A stretch of DNA of 64,000 nt, taken from contig OY783210.1 in NCBI GenBank assembly GCA_963678705.1, positions 19,469,331-19,533,330 on the forward strand, read 5' to 3'. The position numbers and the translations under genes were made by a program. Below are positions 10,889 through 23,968 of the stretch, piece by piece. Positions within the stretch are counted from its first letter, which is position 1, and the number at the start of each line of letters is the position of its first letter. This DNA is from Panorpa germanica. Its lineage: Eukaryota; Arthropoda; Insecta; Mecoptera; Panorpidae. Under the pieces are notes generated by a model. It made no database searches. It was not told where the DNA came from and saw nothing but the letters and a program-made list of their open reading frames with translations.

Positions 10889-12917
10889 TCTTTTATAGAA
10901 TGGTACAATTACTCAATCAATACATGGAATTATTCTTTATATATCTGGATATATCCGCGAGCTAACGTAAAATAAAAATATCTGTGTATAATACGAAAAT
11001 ACGCTTGTATATTATATCACATCTCGTTTAGTATTGCAATAAATACTTAAAATTAAGAAAACGACCATATTGAAAGGCAAGCACCATTGTAGATATATAA
11101 TGGCTTACGTTTAATATAATAAAACATGGCTTTATTATTGTACTAAGCTACGCGTAATAGAAAATTCATGGTGACCATAAAATTCAAGCTGTCTAGTTAT
11201 AGCTCTCTAAACTTGAACGCTAACAGTAAAAACACTATGAAATGTGTAAAATTTTATTAGATTTTACAATGCAAATGACAAAGTCAATAATAAAAATGCA
11301 TCTATTTATTGTACGACCAGTTTTAATACTCTATTTTACTGTTTGTATGAATGGAATATAAAGACTACAAGTATTTGGAAAATAAAGTATTTCGCATAGT
11401 TTTAACATGACGACTTTTTACATGGTCTGCGATTTATCTATATCTCAAAACAATTTATCATAGCGGCAACAAGGAAGAAGACCGAGGAGGCAAACAGAAG
11501 GAGAGGAGGAGAGAAGAAATATAGTGAAATTTAAAATGGGTTAAAGAAAAAAAGTACTGCAAGAAAAGGAAAGAAAAGAAAGAAGATGGATGGCGGAGTG
11601 CAGTGAAAAAGGAAAGAGAAAGAGAACGAACGAGGGCAAAAAGGAAATGAAGAAGGAGTGCAAATATGAACAAGAATATTTTTGAGTTTAATTAGAGAAG
11701 GAAGAATGTAAAGCCTTTTGACTCACTAATTGTATCTTATATACATTTCCTATTCTCCTGATTTCTATTCTATTTCCATATTAAAGCTTGGTACCGTTTT
11801 TCTCTTCCCGCACCATTTATGATACCGACTTAAACATAACCTTAAATGCTGATGTTAAATTTGACATTTGTACATTACTTTTCTAAGTGCCCATGTCAAA
11901 ATTATGATACATACGAGAGTACATAATACGCGAATTTAACAACTTTAACACAATAACTTGTGACGTAAATTTGAATACCGAATAATGTTTTAACTGATAA
12001 CAATAAAGAGAATATTGTTTGTCAAATTTTAAAGCTATTTAAAGTGCCTTAGAAAAACGACTAATGGAGACATATTCGAGCTACAAAACTTGCATGTAAT
12101 ATTAGGTACTAGAGTACATAGAAGTAACCCATATTTACTAAACACATATATGTTTTATTACCTTAGATATAAGTTGTATGTTTACTCGATGTATATGACT
12201 TTTACAGGTTGTTTAAGAAACAGCTGATGCAAACCTGTTTTCAATGACAATATTGTAAGTTTATATTTTAAATTAAGTAAAATACAACAATTAAAACATA
12301 CTGAAACAGTATTTCTTCTATAAGTAATACTAACACTTCTGTTTGACGATTTCTTAACAACTACAAACACTAATTAAAAACTAAGTGATACGAAATTTAA
12401 TTTATCTATTCCACTTAACTTGTTTAAACTTTGTTGTTAAACTATTTTTGATTTGAGAACCATTTTGCGTGTGTTTGTAACAATGATATTTTAATGATGA
12501 ATTAAAATAATTATTTTAACAATTTCGTAATAATATTTAGTAACAAATTAGATAGGGGTGTAAAATCGAATATAAATTGGGTTAACCGCCCCTGAGTTTC
12601 ACGGATAAACTTTTATCTTTCGTGTACCTTGAACAATTCCAAATATATATGAGCTATACAAGTTTTTAACCAGGACCGTATTTATTTTTATGACCAATTA
12701 TATAATATATAATTATTTCTATAATTACTGCATGATAAAATGACATTTGAAGAATACTTTGTGTGATTTTCACAAATAAATGTCAAGAAATGAGGCATTG
12801 ACAGCAAATATCCGCAGACGTCACAAAAAAAAATAACATTGCGGTGTCACTCATAACTCATCAATTGATTTTCTGAAATTGAAAAACCAAAATGATTTCA
12901 TTAGTTGATAAGTTTCT
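10889..12917. other. Intergenic with a purine-rich tract (11460-11670)
   Basis: Between about 11460 and 11670 the + strand is strongly purine-rich (for example GGAGAGGAGGAGAGAAGAAA). This creates a Leu/Ser/Phe-rich open frame on the minus strand that I regard as spurious. Similar purine tracts occur at 40.80-40.93, 44.05-44.25 and 50.63-50.88 kb, and as the complement at 39.97-40.11 kb. No gene seen. Confidence 0.5.
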
Positions 12918-13014
12918 GCCGGTAACGCTGTCGAGTTTTACCGAAAAAAATCAGAAACTCTGTTATTTTAAAATACGATAAAATTAAAAAAATACTCGAC
13001 AGCGTTACCTCGGC
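12918..13014. repeat. Inverted repeat (hairpin) with 19-21 nt arms
   Basis: Left arm GCCGGTAACGCTGTCGAGT (12918-12936) and right arm ACTCGACAGCGTTACCTCGGC (12994-13014) are complementary apart from a 2-nt bulge, around a 57-nt AT-rich loop. Just downstream (13030-13085) is a motif, TGTGCAAAATTTCAAAAGAA followed by TTGGTCCAGTAG, of a type common in decayed invertebrate transposable elements. Confidence 0.6.
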
Positions 13015-16000
13015 ATTTATGTAAATAAAGAGTGTGCAAAATTTCAAAAGAATTGGTCCAGTAGATTTTGAGCTAGAGAGGGCACCGACTCTGAAAAAAC
13101 TATGTGCAGGCTATGTATTTACTTCTGTAGAAGATATAGAAATCAATCAATCAATAGCGTTCACAGATCCGACGGCTCATTTCTTTAAGGTTAAGCGTTA
13201 CCTTAATATTGTCCTGACTGAGTCTGACCGAGCGCCTTTTCCTAAGTACATCACTGCATATACCCTAATGTGTTTTAAATCATTTTTAGACGCAAAGGAA
13301 TAAAGTTTTATGCCAGAATATGTTTATACATATGAATATTTATGTTGTAATATTCTTGTTGAAAATTGTGTATGTGTTAGATCCATAACAAACGTGATAT
13401 AAATCTATACGATGAGGAAATAACGTTAGAAATACATCAAGGTAATATCTATTGCTTTTATAGCCGAATAAAGTTTCTTGCGTGTTTAAACTTTAAGAAA
13501 TTTAGTAATAGATAATCCAGATATTTTTTAAAGAAATACAAAACAAAAATATACTCAAAGTTAGGTTCATTTTTTACCTCTCATATAGAAATTGTAACGC
13601 AGTGTGCAAGAATTCAAGTGCTAAGTTAAGCTATATATATTCTACTTGCATTTTTGTTTGTTTTTGTGTATGATTTTTTTTTTGTAAATTAAAATATTTA
13701 ACTCAAATATAATTATTACAATATATTGCACTAATATTTAAAAACGAGAAGTGTCACTTAACTAATATATACGTTAGAATTTTTATCTAATCATTACAAA
13801 TTTTAATTTCATACAAAATACTTTCTTTTATTAGTATTTATATCATTCAAACATCGCGCAATTGTTTGTTTTTTTATTTCGTACAGTATGTGTGCTCTGA
13901 TTGGTTGAGCAGAGCGCAGCCATTTTTAAATCATTTATTTGACGTTTACAAAAATATTTAGTAATTCTTTGTATGTACGAACAACATAGCTAGTAAAACT
14001 AAGTTATTTACCTGCTTACATATATTTTAAAGAATAGATATATGTATATACATATATATTACGAAAAGAAATAGTATGAACGACAAGGCACAACTCTCAT
14101 TTGATTTAAACAAGTACAGGCAGGAGACAATTATGACAATAATGTATTGTATATGAAAGTAATAGTATTTGTTATATTTCTTACCTTATTAATAGCATTC
14201 ATAACAGCAAAAACTGATAACCGAATATCACTGCAATCACCGATGAACTAGTATTAATATTTTATACATGACAGGTATTGAAATGGACAATGTCACTTAG
14301 GTTATGCAAACTTAAATTCACTATAAACACAGTTTTAAAAATTCTACGACACGTAATACCTTTAACAAACACAACAGTTTATATTTAAGTTTATTATAAA
14401 AGCAAAATATGAGTCCCAAATAAACTTATTACCCGGTAAAAACAATTAATTTTAGGAGAAAATTTAATTAACACCTAGCTGTCACAGAGTAAATAAACAA
14501 ACTGTCGCCATTTTGGTCACGTGATTTCTATTGGAAGAAATGGTAGCGTTCAAATGTATATCTTGTTGATTATAAATTTTAATAAATATTATAGCGCAAC
14601 TAGCGTTTACCTCGTTTGTTTTCGACAGGTGTTGAATATTTAAAATATTTTTTCATATAAAGTAAATATAAAAAAATATTTTTAACTACAAAATAATAAT
14701 TATTTTTAATTTTCAAAATTTATTGTCATTGAATAATAAGAAGGTTATCTAAGAATTGTAATCACTCGGTTTTAAATCCAGTTTTAAATCTATAGAAGTA
14801 ATTATAATAATGAAATAAAATAAAAAAGCAAGGATTTTAAGTACCATTCACAGTTTTTTAAATACACAACGAACGAGCTAATAATCAAATTAAATCTAGC
14901 GGTATTCTGAGGAAGTAACCATTAATTAATGAGTTTTCTTATAAAATTGCTTTTTTCAATATACAAGTCATTAATAATGAAGTAGGATTTACCAGATTGT
15001 ATTGTAAGAGTCTTGTATGACTTAATGGGGTGGTTACAGGGTTATTATTACTTAGAAACTAGGGTGTTTGATAGCAGTGGTGTAGATAATAATAAATACT
15101 TTAAAATACTTTTAAAAGAGGATATTGGTTTATCATTGTTTATTCTTTCCTATGTTGGAAGTTTTTGTGGAATCGTGGCCTCATATATCTTGCTGCCTGA
15201 TAAGTTTATAATTATGGTTATACTTTGGTCTGGTGATCGTACCCGAAGACACAGCTCAATCAATCCTCTCGCTTACTGTTTCGTCATACAATTCATTCTA
15301 ATATTAGCTTTTGAAATATTTGTAAAAAATACTACAAGCTCTTTAATTTTATAATAGAAAAACACATTCAAGTAAATCAGATTAAATGAACTTTCTGCTT
15401 CAGACAGATTTCTGGGAATTTTGTTTGTAAATTGACGTAAGATATTTAATTTAGAACAATCATTTTATTATTTTATCTCAAAATTGTTTTTGCTAGTATT
15501 AACGACTCGAGTTAGTGTTGCCACCCTTGATACCACCAACATCCTTTTTAATTAATATCTCCTTTTACCTATGAATTTGAAAATTACCTTACGTCTATAC
15601 CAATACATTTTCGACGTCTTAATTTAGGCACAACGAAATCTTTTACAATTCTTTTATTTTCTACGTCAATGTTTCCCCAATGGTATTTAGTTAATTCGGC
15701 AATTTAATTAAAGCATAAGCTATAGCATTCGCCATTATCGTTATTAATGAATAAATGGTTTGTAAGTCAATTTTCTTTTAGTAAAATATAAAAAAAAATT
15801 AATTGTGATAATTGTGTAATACAGAATTTTATAGTTATTTTTCATATAAGTAGAATATAAAATCAACGAAATGAATTTCGTGTTAAAGTGTCCATCCTTA
15901 TTTTTCTCTTGAAAAAAATTTACCTCTTTTTTTTAGTAGCAAAACAAAATTAATATTGAAGTAAACTCAATTTCTCTTATATACTTAGGGTCGGATAGCT

Positions 16001-16325
16001 ATTTATATACGTATATACGAGTATATAAAATTACCACATCGCATCCGCAGCATTTGTATACTTTATAACTGGGGTGTGCTTTTACATTATTCAAAGTACG
16101 TATTATTATCTTATATACTATCTAGTGTTTATGTTTAACACAGTGTCTTGTATAATAATTATTGACATTCCATTTTCTTTACTTTTAGGTTTTAGTAAAT
16201 AAGAATAATTTAAAATATATTAGGCTCGTCTTTCAGATGATAAAAACATGGAATAAATCATGACTTTCACTTTAAATATACATATATCAAAAGAGTACGA
16301 CTTAATTTTATGATGGATTAATAAA

Positions 16326-16330
<5 letters not shown>
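13015..16330. other. AT-rich intergenic region, no supported gene
   Basis: Holds open frames of 89 aa (13034-13303) and 113 aa (15013-15354, hydrophobic) with no domain I recognise and base composition like the surroundings. A small perfect hairpin, GCTCTG...CAGAGC, lies at 13894-13915. The phrase GCTGCCTGATAAGTTTATAA near 15195 recurs with changes near 23040, hinting at another old dispersed repeat. Confidence 0.45.

Positions 16331-16376
<46 letters not shown>
16331..16376. repeat. (TA)n microsatellite
   Basis: About 23 AT units. The sequence from here to 17061 shows no gene or repeat that I could support. Confidence 0.95.
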
Positions 16377-16378
<2 letters not shown>

Positions 16379-17061
16379 CAGTAATCTTTCACGCTTCAAA
16401 CTCCATTAGTTTTCACAAAGAAAACATACTTTAAGAATTCTTTTTCTAAGTAGCGATTTGTACCTAATTTGCATACACTAAAAATTAAAAAAGAAAAAAC
16501 TTAATGTAAAATAAGAATGAATACTTCCATGTTAAATCTCCACGAGATAATTTCCATGTTATTAGATTTTTTTATAGAGTTTCTTAAAAGTAGTTAAGCT
16601 CATGAAAAGAAATGTAAAGTTTACTCAAAGTTAGATGGAGGTCAGTCTTTCTCCCATCTTTCAGGTTTCACCAGACTGTTACTATTATATACCTTGTAGA
16701 TATATGTACTATATAAGGATTCTATATACAAGTATATAATGTAATATAACATATAGTTAGAGTGTCTTAATAAGGGTATGCTGTTCGGTTCGTATAGTTT
16801 GTGGGGGTTTGCCAGTTTTACTAGGTCTTCAGGACCCACTATCCGTGACCAGAATAAGTTAACTGTTCTGGTGAACACTGGGATGACTGAAACATTAAAA
16901 ATGAAGAAAATGCAACATATTCTATAGCTAATTGTCAACATCCGGACACTGATTTGTATTCTATCTTCGTTTGCGTGTGATTATAAAAAAATATTTCTTA
17001 TTTTAATTTTTCTGTTGATCAATTTTATCTATCGAACACAAGTGTGTTCAAAATACACTTA

Positions 17062-17553
17062 GGCCCTCATCACACGACGCGACTGGTTTCAAACCTTAGC
17101 CCCGTTGTTAGTAAAAGAACGAATGTGTTTACGAGTGAGATAAAACACACGGCACGAACGTAACTAAACTGATTTTAAACTGGTTTTGAGCATACATTCA
17201 GCGACTAAATTTCTCGGTCGCAAGGGATTGCTGGTTTCATCAACAGAGATGTTTACGAATACTATTGAAAAATATTTAAATACATACATACAATCAAATA
17301 TAATACAATAAAATCCCCTGTTTTGCTATTGTTAAAAATTCTATAGAGTCACGATACACGGCTCGACATGGCTCGTGCTGAAAACTTCGTTTCGCGTTTA
17401 GTGTGCAATCATCCGACTCGTGTGCTTTTCCTCGTGTTTTATCTCACTCGCATACAAGTTCAATCTCTCACTAACAACAGTTGTAATCACATTCGCTTCG
17501 GGTAGATTCGGGGCTAAGGTTTGCAACCAGTTGCGTCGTGTGCGGACGCCCTT
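17062..17553 (+). mobile_element. Foldback MITE with long terminal inverted repeats, copy 1
   Basis: Left end GGCCCTCATCACACGACGCG and right end reading, on the minus strand, GGGCGTCCGCACACGACGCA. The terminal repeats continue for over 100 nt with gaps (CTGGTTGCAAACCTTAGCCC; GAGTGAGATAAAACAC). The element is about 492 bp, has no ORF, and is flanked by TTA on both sides, consistent with a Harbinger-type 3-bp target duplication. A second copy lies in inverted orientation at 57952-58494; the asymmetric centres (GAGTCACGATACACGGCTCG) establish relative orientation. Confidence 0.8.
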
Positions 17554-18253
17554 AGAGTGATTTTTATAATACTTAGTTAAACTTCAGTTAAGGAATATGT
17601 GAAGTGTAGCCTAAAAAACGAGCTTCCAAGTCTTGTTTTTTCAAAGACAGTTCGCTACAGGTAATTAATAAAAAATATAACTAAAGTATTTTGCTCGGTT
17701 AAGCTACAGTTATGTTCGACTCGTATAAAAATGGTAACAGAGAAATAAGCATTAAGCAAAGTTTACAGCTATTGATGAATAGCATACTATTTCATCTTCT
17801 ATATGTTAAATAAATTTGCTGACCATTATTTAAGTTTTATGATTGCTAAATTATTTACAGAACAATTATTTAAATATTATAAAATAAATACCTTTTCTTT
17901 TAGGTAGCAGAAACTCCGAATGATCTGTGCGATTACTTTTCTGACTCCATTGATGATACTGCATTGCAAAGTTAAGTTTTTGATATGCATGATTCCTACA
18001 GTGAACTCTATATATCACAGTATTTTGAAAATAGTTTTACAGAATAGTATTGTTCAAGATAGTTCCATTGAACACTACTTCAAGATTCCATCTATCTAAC
18101 ACATACGTGAACCTGATGCGTCAAGTTTGTTTTTTTCTTATTTTTGTAAAAACTTAACAAAGTCAAAAAGTTCTACCACATCAATGTGTATACTTCCGTT
18201 TTAAGGTTATAGATGGCTCTACTTGAATATGTACTGTAGTACTTTTAGTACGA

Positions 18254-18255
<2 letters not shown>
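17554..18255. other. Intergenic, nothing recognised
   Basis: AT-rich sequence without coding signal; no match to other parts of the window found by eye. Confidence 0.4.

Positions 18256-18332
<77 letters not shown>
18256..18332. repeat. (TA)n microsatellite
   Basis: About 37 TA units, one of the longest in the window. Confidence 0.95.
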
Positions 18333-18337
<5 letters not shown>

Positions 18338-20173
18338 AAGAACTTCTTAAGGCTCAGTAAAAGCTAATTCTGTTTTATGACGCATTTTCGTGTGGCGCAG
18401 TCGAGCTTATGATTAAAACTAAATGGTTGTCTCATCTCATGCTGCCCCATCCCCTTCCACTGTTTGCCACGTCCGCCTACTCAAAACCTCTATTTATTTC
18501 AATTAGGTTGTGAGAGATTTCTTCTCCCGCAAAACAAGGAGCTAAATTGTTAGCTAAATAAATATATATAACAAAAAAATATTGGCAAAAAATAGTTATT
18601 TAAATATATGTGAAATATTGTAAAAGTTTTCGCTTTAATTCTTTGTTAAGTTTGAGCATTCTTTATATGCTGTGTAAATTTAGTCGATTGCGCCTGATAT
18701 ACACACGACCTGTCTTACACCAATTTAGACAACTGTTCGCATTTACATAGCAGTACGTTTATTATTGGATTATCGTGGAAGACACGGATCCCGCTATCAA
18801 GTATTAATGAATATTTATATATTAAGCCTCATTTTCACAGTAATTAATAATGAGTGAGTAATTTACATTTAGCTAGGATTTGTACTAATAGAGAATAATG
18901 TCGACTAGACCACTTATTCTTATTTGCGACTTAACGCACTTCTTCATTTTCTCTTAATTATAAAATAAGGCTTATTTCAAGTGTCGCACATGGGGCGCAA
19001 TAAATCACACCTCCCACACTCCTACCACCCTACCCACCATCTCCATCAGCACGCATCGCAAACTCCTGAATCCAAGGATTCCCCTAACTTAATTTATTAA
19101 TCTAATACTGAGTAATTGTATTTTAGTACTTGGTACTAGATTTTAACCTATTTTTGTCCGTGATTTGTAAGAGAACTAGAAAAAGTATAATTATTTTTAT
19201 GTGTAATTATTATTAGCAGTTTTGATGTATATTAACATATTTAATAAAGAAAGCTTTCTATATTTAATTAATTCATATATTTATTTTAAAACACTACGCA
19301 CTATTACTTTTAATTTTAGTACCATGGAGTACTATTACGCCCTTTTTTCTTTCTCAAATTCTTGCAGAAAATCATACTAGTTTAATAAATGAAATAGGTA
19401 GAAGTAGGTATATTTAAATAGAATTAAATAATTTGTATTAGTTTAGTGGCAAAAATATCATAAATTTTGACTTTCAACAATTTTGCCCACTGTTTCCTGA
19501 TATAATTTTTTTTATATTCAACATGATAATATTAATTTTGAACAATGATGATCCCCTAGAATAATTTTCCCTAAAGTATTGCACAACTTTTACTTAACTT
19601 TTCTATTGTGTTAATTGTTTATTTGTTGTTAAAGTGAAAACCTCTCACCACTTCAACCCCAACCCCTACTCCAACCGTAACCCCTCAGACCATGTTCCAT
19701 CTATATATATATACACTCCTACATTTTCCAAAGTCTTATTCTTCTTCTTCATGTTATTCTTACTGTTATATTATTATTCTTCTTATCTGTATTATATTTA
19801 TTGCTGCTTTAACGTTTTGTTTTCCACTAAAAATGTGTTAATAAATATTATTCCCCAAACAAGTCGTTGTTGTTTTCACGTTTCCGTTCTTCCTCATGAA
19901 AGCGGATTCTGTAATAATCGGATTATGAGATAAAACCAAAACGACCATTCAAAAGTCAACTTGTTTTAATCTTTTATCTTAATAAGCGAATGATAACCCA
20001 TTGTTTTCTATTTATTTTGTAATGCTTTATTATAAACAGAATTTATGTTTATGATTTTATTTCTTTATATAGATACTTTTCATTTTTAATGAAAAACTAC
20101 TACTTTTTGTTATTCTACATCTCTGGTAATTTGAACTATAGTTATATATAGCATATTTACTATAAAAGACTAA
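18333..20173. other. Intergenic with C-rich islands
   Basis: Mostly AT-rich, broken by short C-rich strand-asymmetric islands at about 18445-18480, 18985-19050 and 19640-19695 (for example CCCCAACCCCTACTCCAACC). The 99-aa open frame 19634-19933 starts in one of these islands and has no recognisable domain. No gene supported. Confidence 0.4.
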
Positions 20174-20882
20174 GAGCCTTATTCTGTAACTTTTCAAAAA
20201 ATCGACCTTATTTTTTCAGCGGTGGAAATATTTAATTTTTTCATCGAAAGAATAAGGTCGCTGTATTTAAAATATCTAAAGTGGTATTCTGTATGCAAAA
20301 TTTTCCATCGCCCTTATAATGTACAGCGGTGAAAGAGTATAAACTGGTATTGATGATATTTGACCAATCACGACAAAGTATTAAATAGAAAAAATAGAAA
20401 ATATTTTAAGTGACACTTGTTTATATAATTCCTACATGTCAAAATCTATTACAAAAAGTCAATATGGCATCTACGAAAAGGAAAATGGGAAAATCTGTGG
20501 GGAAATAATTATTTTAAATAGAATTTCAAATGGCCATGCACAATTTATGTAAAAAAATCATTCACCTGAAGAATAATTGACAAACAACATAACCTCACTT
20601 TCTGATATATTTATATATTCATATGTATACATATTATTATATCTATGGATAGATTGTATTATTCTGGGATGTCAATAAAAAAATAAAAAATATATGTATA
20701 CAATACTAACTTATTTTCTATTTTTTCGTAGAATCCTCCAACTACAGCAAATTATTGTTCAAATTGTTTGACAGTTCAGAAATTTCTTACAGAATACCAA
20801 ATAAAAAATCATCGCTTTTGTGGCGTCATTTTACAGCGATGACATTTTTTCACCTGTGGAAATACTTTACAGAATCAGGTCC
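20174..20882. mobile_element. DNA transposon remnant with terminal inverted repeats (about 709 bp)
   Basis: Left end GAGCCTTATTCTGTAACTTT and right end, read on the minus strand, GGACCTGATTCTGTAAAGTA, are clear inverted repeats. The element is flanked by TAA and TTA. Inside, sub-terminal blocks are also inverted (CAGCGGTGGAAATATTTAA against TTCACCTGTGGAAATAC). A short frame from ATG 20465 (MASTKRKMGKSVGK) could be the start of a lost transposase. Probably non-autonomous; the superfamily is uncertain. Confidence 0.65.
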
Positions 20883-23800
20883 TTAGTATACATAAAGTAT
20901 GTGATAAATAGTATAATAACATCAAACTACAATGGAAAATAAGTGCTTAATTTTTTGATACGACATCGTTAACATTTAATCAGAATCCAACTATCATTAC
21001 TACTTACAAGTGCTGCCAACTTACAAAAGTATAATGAAAATACCCGTACATACTACACCACTACAAAACTAACAATGTTGTGAAAGCTTTTCTGTATCTG
21101 TATTCCACATGATATAATTAATTAATTTTTAATTCAATTTTGAGTCAGTTAATTATAATGAAAAATACTGTTCCGATAAATATTAATTAAAAAATAATTT
21201 AATTATAAATTCCTATTTATGTACCGCTCTAAAAATTATAAAAACCGGTGTTAATTAAATATTTTCATTGTTTATTATAAATTACTTTGTATACATTTTT
21301 TTTAATATAACATTTTATTGATAATAAATAAATAGTTTTATTATTTTTATGACGTTGTTTTTTTAATATTTATTTATGTTTAAATAGTAGTTTGAAACAG
21401 TGACTTAAAACTAAAATTATTTTTTTCGTTTGTGTTTAGATGTGGTTATTATTATCCAATCGTTTTTAGTCTGCCTATTTAGAAAATATGGACACAAACT
21501 TAATAAAATTGATGCTATAATCAGTAGGTTACGTATATGTCTTTCTTTCATTATTTGCATCATTCCATAGTATTATTCGTCGTAATTTAATTTTAAAATT
21601 AAAAGTTGATATTTTCGCGATGATTAAATGGTTTAGGAATATTCAGAGACACGAATATGTGGGGTCATTATTCGCAAACAATACCCGAACATTTTAAAAT
21701 TCGAAATCTAACAATGAATATAATAATATAACAAACTTTTATATTATTTTTTTGTTTTAAAATGTTATAAAAAAAACTCTTGAAATCTGAAAGCGTTTTT
21801 CTTTCGTTCTTTACACTCCTCTCATTCCATTTTCTATTTTCCATTTTCCATTCTCCACAGTTTTTGTTCATCGTCGGATATTCTAAATGCATTATCACAA
21901 GACTGAGAGAAGTTCTGAGTGCTATTCGCAAAGTGTGACTAACGAACAAATTATTGTAAATGTAGGGGATCGTAGGAACTGAGACACTAGAGGGAGGGGG
22001 GAGGGGCGGTGTGTAGGATTGGATGAAACATCTCCTTCTTTGCCTTCTACTTGATACACTCGTTTCATTATTTAACAATACAATTAACGGTACTTTCAGA
22101 AGTCAAAAGTTTTGTGTTTTTAGTCCTTGTTATATTTGTTTTACTTGGGAAAAAGAAAAGATTTTCCATTTGGATATGAAGGAATAATTAGATTTGTTAA
22201 TGAGAAATAATTTTAGAGTTAAATTTTTTGTGCTTGTATAAATAATAATTTAATTAATCTGACGTAAAAGAATTATTGAAATTACTTCGTTAGAATTTAG
22301 TTTAAAATACACTGTAAATGTTACAGGAAAATTTAAATATTTTCATTAAATAGTAGAAAAAAATTAAATATAAAATTAAATTTTACAACTTTTAATTTAA
22401 GCAGTTATTATTAGTGCGGAATTAAAGTGACAATTGATACAATTGATTTCATGTGTATGTTAAGGGTAATTTCAGTTTTTCTTTTGGTGCAATTGAGCCA
22501 AGCCTCGAACACTTTATGCGGTACTGGTGATGTTAATAATAGCAAATACTGAACTGGTAAATCCAAAATTACCAAAATATTACTTTAGTTATTGCCTCAT
22601 TTAAAAGTATATCGTACATTCTTTTAAACATTTTATATATTACATCTCAATTGCATTTGAAATGTTGTAGCCAATTAGATTGAGATATAATTGATTGTGG
22701 TTTAATTGAAAATCAAGAAGCAAGCTCAGAGTGAGATGCGGTTGCACAAAACCGCTCATCAATTAAGAAATGATTTCACCAAATTTGGCAAGAAGACTTC
22801 TAGGAATGCATTTGTGGAATGCCGTGGTTACAATTGTTCGCTTCACCAAAATCTTATTTATCTTCAACATTCCTCAGAAACTAATAACATCTTATTCTAA
22901 AGTATTATCAAATATCTGTTCATATAATTATTTTATTTAAAACTTGTTCATTGTAAAATACTAAATACGTTTAAATGTCTCAAATTCTTAGTTTAAAAAT
23001 GCGTTGTAAAAGAAACAGGTAATGGAAAGCGCATATACCGCTGCCTAATAAGTTTATGATTATGTGCGTATATAATAAATTTAATTTACCCAGAAAATAT
23101 AACGCTGGTCCGGTGTCCATTGTATCGTCACATGTTTCCTATTTAAATGAAAAATATTTTCATAAACTAGTAATTTTTTTCATATTTCAACTATTTGAAT
23201 AATTTGGAATACTATTTTGAGGAATAACATTTCATGTGGGAGAAGATATTTATACAACAATTATATTAGCTGTAATTTATTCAGTGTAATTATACTAGTA
23301 ATGACGCAAACTCATTAACAGCATTATTAATAATAAATTGGTGTACTAATTTAATGTACTCGTACTTGTTAAATATATACAACCAAAACTGCGCACGTAA
23401 TTATTTGACTAAAGCTTTCAATAGAGTCATAAAAATATATTAACCATTACTATAATAGCATTTGAATTTATTTTCGAACTAAAGGTATATAATGTAATAA
23501 AATTAATAACAGTAAACTCTCCAAATTCTCGAATTTAAAATCTGTGGAAAAAATTATAGTACTGTTTGCTGGAACTCTTAGCAGTTGATAAATAAATAAA
23601 TTCTTTTCCCCAAATTCGCAAGAGATAACAATCGCTTTTCCTCAGAGTTCAAGTTTCAGAATTATATAGTTCTACTATTACTTCCATAATAGCATCTATT
23701 AAATAATTTGTAAAAGTTAAAAAACAAAGTATTTTTTTTTATACATTTTTTTTACCTAATGATGAATAAGCGGAGTTTGCTGTTTTACATATTTATGCTG

Positions 23801-23927
23801 TAATTATTCATTTAACATTATTGAAATCACAATTATTAAATATGCAAATACGTAGAAAGAATTCATTATTGATTTCATATTGCTAATAATATTTAACGAT
23901 TATTGAAAATTACATTATTTAATAATA
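20883..23927. other. AT-rich intergenic region, no supported gene
   Basis: Contains a G-rich island near 21978-22005 (GGGAGGGGGGAGGGGCGG). Its complement supplies a Pro/Arg-rich start to a 136-aa minus-strand frame (21668-22078) that then turns into AT-driven Lys/Asn/Ile-rich sequence. I see no domain and no splice structure and do not call it a gene. The 64-aa frame 22706-22900 is likewise unsupported. Confidence 0.4.
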
Positions 23928-23968
23928 AAAGCCTCAACACAGATCGGGACGCGACGCGACGGGATCTT
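23928..23968. repeat. Solo transposon end resembling the 17.1/58.0 kb MITE terminus
   Basis: AGCCTCAACACAGATCGGGA followed by CGCGACGCGACGGGATC stands out as GC-rich in AT-rich surroundings and resembles the terminus GGCCCTCATCACACGACGCG. No matching opposite end was found nearby. Confidence 0.35.

Noticed and set aside
15013-15354. 113-aa hydrophobic + frame as a membrane protein gene
   Set aside because: AT-driven composition, no family recognised, no splice or promoter context, and part of its DNA recurs near 23.04 kb, which fits an old repeat better.
21668-22078. 136-aa minus-strand frame as a gene
   Set aside because: The Pro/Arg-rich start comes from a G-rich island on the other strand and the rest is low-complexity AT-driven sequence; no domain seen.
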